Source: Eubacteriales bacterium (lineage in GTDB: Bacteria; Bacillota; Clostridia; Christensenellales; MB2-83). Taken from it: DNA of 32,868 nt. The notes under the pieces are model-generated. The model saw only the letters and a program-made list of their open reading frames with translations, was not told where the DNA came from and made no database searches. Within the stretch, counting starts at the first letter, position 1, and each line of letters opens with the position of its first letter. Below are positions 1 through 8,033 of this stretch, piece by piece. A program made the translations under genes and the position numbers. The DNA lies in contig JAHAZM010000014.1 in the NCBI GenBank assembly GCA_018385275.1, positions 1-32,868 of the forward strand, read 5' to 3'.

Positions 1-1380
1 GCTCTGTATTTCGGAAACAGAGGTTTCTTCCCCGAAAGCCTGATCGCCAGCGCGCGTGAAGAGGTCTGCCAGGCCGTGACCGACGCGGGATTCGATTACA
101 TCATTCCGCCGGCGGAAATGACGCGCTACGGCGCCGTGGAAGGCAAGCGCGAGGGCGAAATCTACGCCGCGTGGCTCAAATCCCACGAGGGCGAATACAG
201 CGGCGTAATCATGAGCCTGCCGAATTTCAGCGATGAGAACGGCGCGATCGCCGCGGTGCGCGATTGCGGGACCCCGATTTTTATCCAGGCTTATCCGGAC
301 GAGATCGGCAAAATGGATTTTGAACACAGACGGGATTCCTATTGCGGAAAATTCTCGATCTGCGACGTTTTCCATCAATATCAGCTGCCGTTCACGATCT
401 TTGAGCCGCACGTGGTACATCCGCTGACGCCGGAATTCCGCGCCAATCTGCTGGATTTCGCGGCGGTGTGCCGTGTCGTCAACGGCATGAGACGGTTCAC
501 CATCGGCGTCATCGGCGCGCGCACGACCAAATTCAAGACCGTGCGTTTCGACGAGATCACGCTGCAGAAATACGGCATCACCTGCGATACGTTCGATTTG
601 TCCGAGCTGATCTGGCGCGTCGGCAAATACGACGACGCCGATCCGAAGATCGTCGCGCGGCGGAAGGAACTGGAGGACTACACCAACTGCTCCTGCGTGC
701 CGGAAAACAAAATGAACACGCTGGCTAAGGTTTCCGTCGTCATCGACGATATGATCGAGCAGTATCAGCTGGACTGCGTGACCCTGCGCTGCTGGGAAGA
801 ACTGCAGCCGATCCTGGGGATCGCGCCGTGCGTGCTGCTGTCTTTCCTCAACGACCGCGGCACCGTCGCCGCCTGCGAGATCGACCTTTGCTCGGCGATC
901 AACATGTACGCCATGCAGCTGGCGTCCGGACATCCGGCCGCCTGCCTCGACTGGAACAACAACTACGGAACGGCGAAGGATAAGGTCATCCTGTTCCACT
1001 GCGGGCCCGTGGCGCAGAGCCTGATGGCCGGCAAAGGCACCGTCACCGATCACAAGATGTTCGCCAAAAGCAATCCGGGCTGCGGCTGGGGCAGCAATGA
1101 GGGCCGTATCGCGGCGTTCGATTTCACCTACTCCAACTGCAAGACCGAAAACGGCAAGCTGACCGTCTACGCCGACGAAGGACGCTTCACGGGCGAGCCT
1201 ATCGAAAAAGAATTCTTCGGCTGCGGCGGCGTGGCGGAGATCCCGGACCTCGAGCGCAAGGTACGCCGTCTGGCCAAGGATGGATTCCGTCACCACACGG
1301 CCGTAGGCGTAGGCCATATGGCCGAGATCCTGCGCGAAGCCATGGTGACCTATCTGGGGTATGATTTCATCGAGCTGTAA
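1..1380 (+). CDS. L-fucose/L-arabinose isomerase-family protein, 5'-truncated by the window edge
   Basis: Frame 1 is open from the first base, so the gene begins upstream and only about 459 C-terminal codons are seen. The first visible residues (ALYFGNRGFFPESLIASARE) are typical of the N-terminal region of the L-fucose/L-arabinose isomerase superfamily, so little is missing. The GTG at position 76 is internal and not a credible start. The C-terminal part has GWGSNEGRIAAFDFTYSN and a final RHHTAVGVGH segment resembling the metal/substrate-binding region of this fold. Family members interconvert aldoses and ketoses with a divalent metal, but the substrate cannot be read from sequence and many members are uncharacterised. 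A strong terminator follows 23 bp after the stop, so it ends its transcription unit. The family call is good; the specific sugar is unknown. Confidence 0.8.
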   Translation, partial: ALYFGNRGFFPESLIASAREEVCQAVTDAGFDYIIPPAEMTRYGAVEGKREGEIYAAWLKSHEGEYSGVIMSLPNFSDENGAIAAVRDCGTPIFIQAYPDEIGKMDFEHRRDSYCGKFSICDVFHQYQLPFTIFEPHVVHPLTPEFRANLLDFAAVCRVVNGMRRFTIGVIGARTTKFKTVRFDEITLQKYGITCDTFDLSELIWRVGKYDDADPKIVARRKELEDYTNCSCVPENKMNTLAKVSVVIDDMIEQYQLDCVTLRCWEELQPILGIAPCVLLSFLNDRGTVAACEIDLCSAINMYAMQLASGHPAACLDWNNNYGTAKDKVILFHCGPVAQSLMAGKGTVTDHKMFAKSNPGCGWGSNEGRIAAFDFTYSNCKTENGKLTVYADEGRFTGEPIEKEFFGCGGVAEIPDLERKVRRLAKDGFRHHTAVGVGHMAEILREAMVTYLGYDFIEL

Positions 1381-1402
1381 GCGACTGCTTCAAAAAAGCA
1401 AT

Positions 1403-1442
1403 AACGCCTCCGTCCCGGTTGGACGGAGGCGTTCCCTTTTTC
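1403..1442 (+). terminator. Rho-independent terminator after the sugar isomerase
   Basis: Perfect 13-bp stem (1403-1415 with 1421-1433) around the 5-nt loop CGGTT, followed by CCCTTTTT. It ends the isomerase transcript before the promoter of the next gene. Confidence 0.9.
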
Positions 1443-1531
1443 CGAAGGGACAAACGTGTGAAACGGAAGAGAGGCCGGTCCGCGACGGGAGGGACGCGGC
1501 AAAGGGGGAACGGTTTTTCCCGGGAAGCGCA

Positions 1532-1560
1532 TTGACGGGGCGACGGTTTCTTACTATAAT
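1532..1560 (+). promoter_or_regulatory. Sigma-A-type promoter of the alpha/beta hydrolase gene
   Basis: TTGACG at 1532-1537, a 17-bp spacer and a perfect TATAAT at 1555-1560. The predicted transcription start is near 1567, giving a very short leader with the Shine-Dalgarno GGAAGGAAGG (1566-1575) almost at the 5' end of the mRNA. Confidence 0.8.
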
Positions 1561-1583
1561 AAACAGGAAGGAAGGTGAAACTG

Positions 1584-2519
1584 ATGGAGATTGTCTGGAT
1601 CATAACGGGGGGACTGGTCGTACTGTTTCTCGGTTTGTCTTTCTTCTTTACCCGATACGCCTACCGGCTGACCTTTCTCAACGGGAAAAAGAAAGACATC
1701 ACGTCGATCCCGGAAGGAGAAGGCTTTGCCCGCTACGCAGACGAGATCCACGAGCTGATCGGGGCGCTGGCCGACGCGCCGTTTGAACCCGTCGAGATCC
1801 GCAGCCGGGACGGACTGCTCCTGAAAGGGCGGTATTATCACCGCCGGGACGGCGCGCCCGTGGTGCTGATGGCGCACGGATACCGTTCGAGCGGCGTACG
1901 CGACAGCGGAGGCGGATACCGGCTTTCGGGGGAAATGGGCCTCAACGTTCTCCTCATCGAACAGCGCGCCAACGGGATCAGCGAAGGGAAGACCGTGACT
2001 TTTGGCGCGATGGAAAAGTTGGACTGCCGCGACTGGGCCGCTTATCTGGCGCGACGTTTCCCCGGCGTGCCGATCATCCTCTACGGCGCTTCTCTCGGCG
2101 CGGCGACGGTCCTGCTGGCGACGGAAACGGGTCTGCCGGACGAAGTGCGCTGCGTGCTGGCCGACAGCGGATATACTTCCGGAGAGGCGATCATCTCCAA
2201 AGTATGCCGCGATCTGCGTCTGCCGGTCGGACTGACGATGTTCTTCGTCCGGCTGTCCGCGCGGCTGTGGGGGCATTTCTCCCTGCGTGACGCGGACGTG
2301 ACCGAGGCGATGCGGCGCTGCCGGATCCCGGTCCTGTTTCTGCACGGAGAAGCCGACGGGATCGTGCCCTGCGAAATGAGCCGCGTCAATTACGACGCCT
2401 GCGCGAGCGCGGACAAGGAGATCCTGACCATCCCCGGCGCGGATCACGTCATGGGCTATTTTGCCGACAATGAAACATATTGTCGGACCGTGAAAGACTT
2501 TATCCGAAAACACCTGTAA
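1584..2519 (+). CDS. Membrane-anchored alpha/beta hydrolase (serine hydrolase), 311 aa
   Basis: An alpha/beta-hydrolase-fold protein with one N-terminal membrane segment (about residues 4-23, then basic residues), so the catalytic domain is probably held at the membrane. The catalytic triad is readable: nucleophile Ser170 in GASLGA, Asp258 in HGEADGIVP and His288 in GADHVMGY. The HGYRSSG segment (98-104) fits the oxyanion-hole strand. It resembles the YqkD/BAAT-like clostridial family of exported or anchored esterases and peptidases; the substrate is unknown. The ATG at 1584 is preferred over the GTG at 1575 because the Shine-Dalgarno runs up to 1575 and leaves 8 nt before the ATG. It has its own promoter and a terminator directly after the stop, so it is monocistronic. 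Confidence 0.85.
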   Translation: MEIVWIITGGLVVLFLGLSFFFTRYAYRLTFLNGKKKDITSIPEGEGFARYADEIHELIGALADAPFEPVEIRSRDGLLLKGRYYHRRDGAPVVLMAHGYRSSGVRDSGGGYRLSGEMGLNVLLIEQRANGISEGKTVTFGAMEKLDCRDWAAYLARRFPGVPIILYGASLGAATVLLATETGLPDEVRCVLADSGYTSGEAIISKVCRDLRLPVGLTMFFVRLSARLWGHFSLRDADVTEAMRRCRIPVLFLHGEADGIVPCEMSRVNYDACASADKEILTIPGADHVMGYFADNETYCRTVKDFIRKHL

Positions 2520-2524
2520 AAAAT

Positions 2525-2560
2525 CCCGGGACAAACGTCGGTTTGTCCCGGGCCTTTTTT
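2525..2560. terminator. Bidirectional terminator between convergent genes
   Basis: 12-bp perfect stem (2525-2536 with 2541-2552), loop GTCG. Plus-strand T-tract from 2555. On the minus strand the stem is followed by ATTTTTT, complementary to 2518-2524. It ends both the hydrolase gene and the convergent PTS-like gene. Confidence 0.9.
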
Positions 2561-2566
2561 CTTTTT

Positions 2567-3652
2567 TTACAGGTCGAGCTTCATGTCGCCGTACTTGATC
2601 CAGCCGAGTTTGCGCATGATCTCGCTGAACAGGAGCGTCAGGCCCGCCGGCAGGACGATATGCAGCAGGAGCATATACAGGATGACGGTGAGCGGATCTC
2701 CGCCACCCTGCACGACCATGGATTCATAGGTGCCGAACTGGCCGACCAGGCCGCTCGTGCCCATGCCCGCGCCGCTGGGGATGTTGGTCATTTTGAACAC
2801 CAGCGTCGACAGCGGGCCGAGAATGGCGCTCGTCAGGATCGCCGGCGCCCAGATCTGCGGACGGCGGACGATATTGGGCACCTGCAGCATGGGCGTCCCG
2901 ACGCCCTGCGCGATCAAGCCGCCCCATTTGTTTTCACGGAAACTCGCCACGGCAAAGCCGATCATATTGGCGCAGCAGCCCACGGTCGCCGCGCCGGCCG
3001 CCAGCGCGCTGCCCTCTCCCGCGCCCGCGGCGCCGAGGCCGATGGCAATAGCGATGGCCGCGCTGCTGATCGGAGCGGTGAGCAGCATACCCATGGCGAC
3101 GGAAACGACCACGCCCATCGTGAACGGCGCGATCCGCGTAGCGGAACCGATCAGGGCGTTCAGCCCGCTCATCAGCGCCGCCACGCCCGGTCCGACAAGC
3201 AGCGCGATCAAACCGCCGGACAGGATCGTGACCGAGGGCACCAGGATGATGTCGACCTTGGTGCGGCCGGCGATCAGACCGCCGATCTCCGCGCCGACCA
3301 GAGCCGCCACATAAGCGCCCAGCGGGCCGCCGCCGCCGTACATATAGCCGATGGCGCCGGTGACGATGCTGGAAAATATCACAAGCGGCTTATGCTTGAG
3401 GCCGTAGGCGATCGCCGCGCCGATGCCCGCGCCGATCAAGGGCGAGGTGGACGCCAGAAGGGAATTCGACGTGCCGCCGGACAGGATCGTATTGAGAAAG
3501 TCAAGTCCCGGGATCCTGGCGATCTGAGAAAGGATCAGACCGATGATGAGCGTGGCAAAAAGGCCGAGCGCCATAGAGCCGGTGGCGTCGATAAAATAGC
3601 GCTTGGCATATTTTTTGACGGTCGCCCAGACCTTTTCTTTGGTAATCTTCAC
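2567..3652 (-). CDS. PTS IIC-type membrane protein (PTS_EIIC_2 family), orphan, 361 aa
   Basis: A very hydrophobic, Gly/Ala-rich protein with roughly 8-10 membrane segments. A cytoplasmic basic N-terminus (residues 1-18) leads into a first helix around 24-42. Motifs such as GGGGPLGAYVAALVGAEIGG and the Gly/Ala-rich segment near LGAAGAGEGSALAAGAA match the PTS_EIIC_2 family of transporter-like proteins. No IIA, IIB, HPr or sugar enzyme lies nearby, and whether this family carries out phosphotransfer transport is doubtful, so no substrate is assigned. The start is GTG at 3652, chosen for the strong GGAGGTG site (3661-3667) with 9-10 nt spacing. It is divergent from cca, with 110 bp holding both promoters. 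Confidence 0.8.
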   Translation of the reverse strand: MKITKEKVWATVKKYAKRYFIDATGSMALGLFATLIIGLILSQIARIPGLDFLNTILSGGTSNSLLASTSPLIGAGIGAAIAYGLKHKPLVIFSSIVTGAIGYMYGGGGPLGAYVAALVGAEIGGLIAGRTKVDIILVPSVTILSGGLIALLVGPGVAALMSGLNALIGSATRIAPFTMGVVVSVAMGMLLTAPISSAAIAIAIGLGAAGAGEGSALAAGAATVGCCANMIGFAVASFRENKWGGLIAQGVGTPMLQVPNIVRRPQIWAPAILTSAILGPLSTLVFKMTNIPSGAGMGTSGLVGQFGTYESMVVQGGGDPLTVILYMLLLHIVLPAGLTLLFSEIMRKLGWIKYGDMKLDL

Positions 3653-3688
3653 AACTTTCGCACCTCCGTGCCGGATGATTTTGCTTAT

Positions 3689-3716
3689 ATTTTAACACAA
3701 CCCCCGGAAAAGACAA
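3689..3716 (-). promoter_or_regulatory. Probable promoter of the PTS IIC-like gene
   Basis: On the minus strand: TTGTCT (3711-3716), a 16-bp spacer and TAAAAT (3689-3694). The match is moderate and the position before the Shine-Dalgarno is right. Confidence 0.5.
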
Positions 3717-3727
3717 CTATATTTTTA

Positions 3728-3756
3728 TTGATTTTTAGCGGGTTTTCGCTTACAAT
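3728..3756 (+). promoter_or_regulatory. Sigma-A-type promoter of cca, placing +1 at the start codon
   Basis: TTGATT (3728-3733), a 17-bp spacer and TACAAT (3751-3756). The expected transcription start, 7 nt after the -10 box, is 3763, the A of the cca ATG. No Shine-Dalgarno of usable spacing exists (only AGGG at 3757-3760). Confidence 0.65.
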
Positions 3757-3762
3757 AGGGTT

Positions 3763-5145
3763 ATGAAAATCCATCTTGACGCCAAAACTTCTCATATCCT
3801 GGAGACGCTGAACCGCGCCGGCTTCGAGGCCTACGCGGTAGGCGGTCATGTGCGCGATTCTATCCTCGGAAAAGAGTCGTTTGACGTCGATATATGCACA
3901 TCTGCTCAACCGTTTCAGGTAAAAAAACTGTTCGATACGGTCCTGCCCACCGGGGAAAAACACGGTACCATGACGGTATTGATTCAGGGGACGCCGTTTG
4001 AGATCACGACCTTCCGTCTGGACGGTTCCTATCGCGACGCCCGGCACCCGGACAGCGTGCGCTTTTCCACCGATCTGAGGGGCGACTGCGCGCGGCGCGA
4101 TTTCACCGTCAACGCCATGGCGGCCGATCTTGACGGACAGGTGTACGATTTCTACAACGGTCAGCAGGATCTGCGCGACGGCGTCATCCGCTGCGTGGGC
4201 AAGCCGGAGGTGCGATTCCGGGAGGACGCGCTGCGCATCCTGCGGGCGCTGCGTTTTGCGGCGACGCTGGATTTCAGCATCGAGCCGGAAACGGACGCGG
4301 CGATCCGGCGCCTTTATCCGCGTCTGAGGGCGGTCAGCGCCGAACGCATCCTGGCCGAGCTCAAGAAACTGCTGTGCGGGCGCGGCGTGAGACGGGTCCT
4401 GCTGGCGTATCCGGAGATCGTGTGCTTTCTGATCCCGGAAATGAAAAAATGCGTGGGTCTGTCCCAGCACAACCCACATCACATCTATGACGTATACGAG
4501 CATATCGTCCGCTCGGTGGAAGCCACTCCGGCCGATTGGATGCTGCGCATGACCATGCTGCTGCACGACATCGGCAAAGGCGAATGCTTCTCGCTCGATG
4601 AAAACGGGGTCGGACATTTTTACGGACACGCCGCCGTGGGCGTTCATATCGCGCGCGCCGTTCTGGACCGTCTGCGCTGCGACACGGCGACGCGCGACCG
4701 GATCCTGCGGCTCATCAAACTCCACGACGTGCCGTATGAAACCACGCCGCGCTCGGCGCGGCGGCTCCTCAACCGGTTGGGCAAAGAAGACGCTCTGGCG
4801 CTCATCGCCGTCAAACGCGCCGACGACGCGGCCCACGCGCCGGAGAACAACCGCCTCCCCGTCGTCGACGCGCTGGAACGCGAGATCCTCGCGCAGTCGG
4901 AAGCCGACGCCTGCTTTTCTCTGCGGCGGCTGGCGGTAAACGGCGAGGATATAAAACGTATCGGATGGTACGGCAAAGACATCGGCACGGAGCTGACCCG
5001 GCTGCTCTACGCCGTCATTGACGACGTTTTACCCAACGACAAAGCGGCTCTGCTGGCGGATTCAAAAAAACAGTTTGAGAAGAAGCCGCAGCACGGCGTA
5101 CAGACCGACGGCAAACGCTACGGTCGACGCAACGGTAATCTTTAA
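3763..5145 (+). CDS. cca: CCA tRNA nucleotidyltransferase with HD domain, 460 aa
   Basis: Class II nucleotidyltransferase that adds or repairs the 3' CCA end of tRNAs using CTP and ATP; the related poly(A) polymerases share the fold. Visible in order: VGGHVRD (26-32), the metal-binding DVD (41-43), RRDFTVNAMA (111-120), the head/neck motif EDALRILRALRFA (154-166), and an HD-type domain with HH at 239-240 and HDIGKG (268-273). Length and layout match Firmicutes CCA enzymes carrying an HD domain. The ATG at 3763 begins a typical N-terminus; no ribosome binding site precedes it and the promoter puts +1 there, so the mRNA is probably leaderless. The last 84 bp overlap the 3' end of the convergent J-domain gene. 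The basic C-terminal tail beyond about residue 435 is poorly conserved. Confidence 0.93.
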   Translation: MKIHLDAKTSHILETLNRAGFEAYAVGGHVRDSILGKESFDVDICTSAQPFQVKKLFDTVLPTGEKHGTMTVLIQGTPFEITTFRLDGSYRDARHPDSVRFSTDLRGDCARRDFTVNAMAADLDGQVYDFYNGQQDLRDGVIRCVGKPEVRFREDALRILRALRFAATLDFSIEPETDAAIRRLYPRLRAVSAERILAELKKLLCGRGVRRVLLAYPEIVCFLIPEMKKCVGLSQHNPHHIYDVYEHIVRSVEATPADWMLRMTMLLHDIGKGECFSLDENGVGHFYGHAAVGVHIARAVLDRLRCDTATRDRILRLIKLHDVPYETTPRSARRLLNRLGKEDALALIAVKRADDAAHAPENNRLPVVDALEREILAQSEADACFSLRRLAVNGEDIKRIGWYGKDIGTELTRLLYAVIDDVLPNDKAALLADSKKQFEKKPQHGVQTDGKRYGRRNGNL

Positions 5146-5367
5146 GGGACGACGGGTCCGCGGGGTGATGTCCACCTCCGGCAGTCGTTCCTTTTTTTCA
5201 CGGTCGCGTCGAATATTGTCGTAAGCGGTGTTGATGCGTTTGAGCGCCTCCTCGTCACCCATCTCTCCGCCGTCGGGGTGATAGCGCCGCGCCAGGCGGA
5301 TATAAGCGGAGCGCACCTGCCGATCCGAACTCTCCGGCGTGACGCCGAGTTCGCGGTAATCATCCAT
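5062..5367 (-). CDS. Small J-domain (DnaJ-like) protein with C-terminal membrane anchor, 101 aa
   Basis: Residues 1-55 form a J-domain: DDYRELGV at the start, the diagnostic HPD within YHPDGG around residues 29-34, and an EALKRINTAYDNIR helix IV. A short charged linker precedes one hydrophobic segment (about 72-98) ending LLLKLFF at the very C-terminus, so it looks tail-anchored with the J-domain in the cytoplasm. J-domains stimulate the ATPase of an Hsp70 (DnaK); there are no zinc-finger or substrate-binding domains, so this is not DnaJ itself. The ATG at 5367 is chosen over the GTG at 5376 because GAGG sits 8 nt upstream of the ATG. The membrane-segment coding region overlaps the end of cca antisense over 84 bp. 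Confidence 0.8.
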   Translation of the reverse strand: MDDYRELGVTPESSDRQVRSAYIRLARRYHPDGGEMGDEEALKRINTAYDNIRRDREKKERLPEVDITPRTRRPLKITVASTVAFAVGLYAVLRLLLKLFF

Positions 5368-5403
5368 TTTTCTCACCTCTCCCCTATTCTATGCGGGAAA
5401 GCG

Positions 5404-5444
5404 AAAAAACAGACGAAAACCCCCGGTCATAAGACCGGGGGTTT
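5404..5444 (-). terminator. Terminator of the thrC operon
   Basis: 12-bp perfect stem (5417-5428 with 5433-5444), loop of 4. On the minus strand it is followed by T-rich sequence including TTTTTT complementary to 5404-5409. It separates thrC from the downstream J-domain gene. Confidence 0.85.
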
Positions 5445-5466
5445 CAAAAAATCGGACGGAAAATGG

Positions 5467-6939
5467 TTATTTGACAAAGCGCAGCATATCGTCCTTGTCA
5501 CACACGGCGGTATGACGCACGGGCAGGTCTTTCAGCTCGCGGATACGGGCCGGAACGGGCGTACCGGTCAGAGCCGACAGTCTCTCCCAGCGAGCGAACT
5601 CGTCGCCGGAGGGGATTTCTCCCAAAGCGGTCAAAACCGCGTCGGTGAACTTATACGCGCTGGCGGTCGAAACGATGACGGTGGGAGTCCGGTCGCCGGT
5701 ACGGGCGACGTAACGGTCGTATACGCTCTGCGCCACAGCCGTATGCGTGTCCATCAGATAACCGTAATCGGCAAACATCCGGCCGATGGCCTCCAGCGTC
5801 TGGCTTTCGTCGGCGTAATCAGCCTCCATCCAGTCGAGAGACAGGGCTTCGGGGCAAAGATAGGAGCCGCCGGCGGCCAGGCTCTTCATCTGTTCGGCGG
5901 TACGCGCCGCGTCGCGGTCGTTGAGTTCAAAAACGAGGCGCTCGAGATTGGAGCTGATCAGAATATCCATCGAGGGGGAAACCGTTTTATGGAACGGGCG
6001 GCGCGCGTCGTAGGAGCCGGTGCGGAAGAAATCCGTCAGGACGTTGTTGCAGTTGGAGGCGCAGATGAATTTCGCGACGGGCAGACCCATCCGGCGCGCG
6101 TAGATACCGGCCAGGATATTTCCGAAGTTGCCGGTGGGGACGACGAAATTGATCTTGTCCCCGCAGCGGATGCGGCCGGAGGCGACCAACTCGGCGTAGG
6201 CGTGAAAATAATAAACGATCTGCGGAACGAGCCGGCCCCAATTGATGGAATTGGCGCTTGAGAGCGAGACGCCCTGCGCGTTCAGGCGCGCGCACGCCTC
6301 CGCGTCGCGGAAGATCCGTTTGACGCCGGTCTGCGTGTCATCGAAATTGCCGCGGACCGCGACGACGTTGGTATTGGAGCCGCCGGTGGTGACCATCTGC
6401 AGCTTTTGCGCGCCGCTGACGCCGTCGAGCGGATAAAACACGGTGATACTGACGCCGTCGACGTCGCGGAAGCCCTCGAGAGCGGCTTTGCCCGTGTCAC
6501 CCGAGGTAGCGACCAGGATCGTGATCTTGTTGCGGAAACCCGTGACGCGGCGGGCTTTGGCCATCAAACGGGGCAGCAGCTGCAGCGCCATGTCTTTGAA
6601 AGCCAGCGTAGGCCCGTGCCAGAGTTCCATGACGTATTCGCCCTCCTCGCCGATGCAGGAGATCGGCACGACGGCGGGGTCGTCGAAGCGCGTGCCATAC
6701 GCGCCGTCGACCGCGTCGGCGACGTCCTCGGCGGTCAGATCGGTCAGGTACAGCGGCAGGATGGCTTTGGCTCTCTCGGCGTAGGTCTCCATGCGGCTCA
6801 ATTCTTCGATTTGGGTCAGCGACAGCGTCGGGAAAGACTGCGGGACGTACAGACCGCCGTCCGGCGCGAGCCCGCGCAGGATCGCTTCGGAGGACGTGAC
6901 TGTTTCGCGCGTCGCGGCGCGAGTGGAAAGATACTTCAT
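5467..6939 (-). CDS. thrC: Threonine synthase, 490 aa
   Basis: PLP-dependent conversion of O-phosphohomoserine to threonine and phosphate, the last step of threonine synthesis. The N-terminus (STRAA, LRGLAPDGGLYVP at 21-33) and the PLP-lysine motif HGPTLAFKDMALQ with Lys115 are typical of the long fungal/Gram-negative type of threonine synthase. LVATSGDTGKAALEGF binds the cofactor phosphate, and NSINWGR plus PTGNFGN are also present. At 490 residues it is full length. The ATG overlaps the stop of the upstream pfkB-type gene as ATGA (6936-6939), so translation is probably coupled. No thrB or hom gene is in the window. No T-box-like leader is seen before the operon. Confidence 0.95.
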   Translation of the reverse strand: MKYLSTRAATRETVTSSEAILRGLAPDGGLYVPQSFPTLSLTQIEELSRMETYAERAKAILPLYLTDLTAEDVADAVDGAYGTRFDDPAVVPISCIGEEGEYVMELWHGPTLAFKDMALQLLPRLMAKARRVTGFRNKITILVATSGDTGKAALEGFRDVDGVSITVFYPLDGVSGAQKLQMVTTGGSNTNVVAVRGNFDDTQTGVKRIFRDAEACARLNAQGVSLSSANSINWGRLVPQIVYYFHAYAELVASGRIRCGDKINFVVPTGNFGNILAGIYARRMGLPVAKFICASNCNNVLTDFFRTGSYDARRPFHKTVSPSMDILISSNLERLVFELNDRDAARTAEQMKSLAAGGSYLCPEALSLDWMEADYADESQTLEAIGRMFADYGYLMDTHTAVAQSVYDRYVARTGDRTPTVIVSTASAYKFTDAVLTALGEIPSGDEFARWERLSALTGTPVPARIRELKDLPVRHTAVCDKDDMLRFVK

Positions 6940-7889
6940 AATTCTATGATCTGCCTTTCTTCCAACTTACGGAGCAGGTTTTCATAATCGGAAAGCTGTA
7001 ACAATTCTGTGCCGCGCGCCAGACAGGACGCGCTGCCCGCGGCGACCGCGCGGCGCAGGATCCCGGACGGGCGTTCGCCCTCCAAATAAGCCAGCAGAGC
7101 CGAAACGGCCAGCGAGTCGCCCGCGCCCGTCGTCGTGATCGCCTCGATTTTCGGCGCGGGGCAAAAGTACGCGTTCGTCCGGTCGATATAATACGCGCCG
7201 CGGCTCCCGTCGGAAACAAGGACGGCGCCGGCGTTCAGATCCCGGGCGGCCTGTACGATCCCGGCCTGCGTCGGCAGAGAACGGCCCACGAGGCCCTCGA
7301 GCTCCGCGACGTTGGGTTTGATCAGATCGGGACGGACTTCCAGACCCCTGCGCAGCGCCTCGCCGTCGCAGTCGAGCAGCGCGGGGATCCCGTGCCGATG
7401 CGCCAGTGCGATCAGTTCGGCGTAAATATCCGGGGACAGACCCGGCGGGATGCTGCCAGAGAGACAAAGCGCCCGCGTCTGGCCGCAGAGCGCGTCGGCT
7501 TCCTTCATCAAGGCGGCGCGAGCTTCGGCGCTGACGGGGATCCCGGGCGAATTGATCTCGGTAAAGGCCGCGGGCTCGGCCGTCTCATACAGTTTGATGT
7601 TGGTGCGCACCTCGCCGGGACAAACGACCCAGCGCGGCGTCACATGCTCGCGGGCGAGCCTTTCGGCATAGATCCCGGCGTGGACCGAACCCATAAAACC
7701 TGTCAGAACGGAATCCGAGCCGGAAAGGCGCGCTGCGACGATGGCGGCATTGACGCCCTTGCCCGAATAATCGAAGCGCACGTCGCGGGCCCGCGTCAGT
7801 TTGCCGCGCTCCGCCCTGGGGACGCGCACGGTCATATCGATACAGGGATTGAGGCACACGGCCCCGATGGGGTATTGCTGAGCACTCAT
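6936..7889 (-). CDS. PfkB-family hexose-phosphate kinase (1-phosphofructokinase/tagatose-6-phosphate kinase type), 317 aa
   Basis: A ribokinase-fold sugar kinase. LNPCIDMTVRV (13-23) and SGKGVN (42-47) match the PfkB signature 1 region of FruK/LacC-type enzymes, with Ser where GGKGVN is usual. KPNVAELEGLVG (191-202) and the ATP/anion-hole signature TTTGAGDSL (252-260) with catalytic Asp258 are intact. It should phosphorylate a phosphorylated ketohexose; the exact substrate is unclear. The ATG at 7889 is chosen because the family N-terminus begins there and GAGG lies 11 nt upstream; the frame stays open further upstream but is not protein-like. It is linked by ATGA overlaps to a small membrane ORF upstream and to thrC downstream. 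Pairing with thrC is unusual (see findings). Confidence 0.88.
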   Translation of the reverse strand: MSAQQYPIGAVCLNPCIDMTVRVPRAERGKLTRARDVRFDYSGKGVNAAIVAARLSGSDSVLTGFMGSVHAGIYAERLAREHVTPRWVVCPGEVRTNIKLYETAEPAAFTEINSPGIPVSAEARAALMKEADALCGQTRALCLSGSIPPGLSPDIYAELIALAHRHGIPALLDCDGEALRRGLEVRPDLIKPNVAELEGLVGRSLPTQAGIVQAARDLNAGAVLVSDGSRGAYYIDRTNAYFCPAPKIEAITTTGAGDSLAVSALLAYLEGERPSGILRRAVAAGSASCLARGTELLQLSDYENLLRKLEERQIIEL

Positions 7890-8005
7890 TGTTTTTTCAA
7901 CCTCAGAACGATCAGCCAGATCGCCAGAACCAGCACCGCGATCCCGAGCATGATCCATTGATCCGTACTGACGACAGGGGCGCTTTCCAGCATGAAAAAA
8001 TGCAT
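7886..8005 (-). CDS. 39-aa single-pass membrane peptide, first gene of the pfkB-thrC operon
   Basis: A short ORF starting MHFFMLES. A hydrophobic helix runs from about residue 17 to 34 and the end is basic (RLKKQ), predicting an outside-N, inside-C single-pass peptide. Support for its being real: an excellent AAGGAGG six nt before the ATG at 8005, a consensus promoter just upstream, and a stop codon overlapping the pfkB ATG (ATGA, 7886-7889). I recognise no family. It may be a functional membrane peptide or chiefly a translational leader for the kinase gene. Confidence 0.65.
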   Translation of the reverse strand: MHFFMLESAPVVSTDQWIMLGIAVLVLAIWLIVLRLKKQ

Positions 8006-8033
8006 GAGGAGCCTCCTTCGTTTTGCTTCCCAT

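Noticed and set aside
2480-3766. 428-codon plus-strand open frame opposite the PTS-like gene
   Set aside because: Its composition (Arg, Asp, His, Gln runs) is that of an antisense shadow of a GC-rich membrane-protein gene, and it would cover a terminator and two promoters.
6936-8033. Extended PfkB kinase beginning at 8033
   Set aside because: The first 48 codons overlap the 39-aa ORF in another frame, are not kinase-like, and the family N-terminus starts at 7889.
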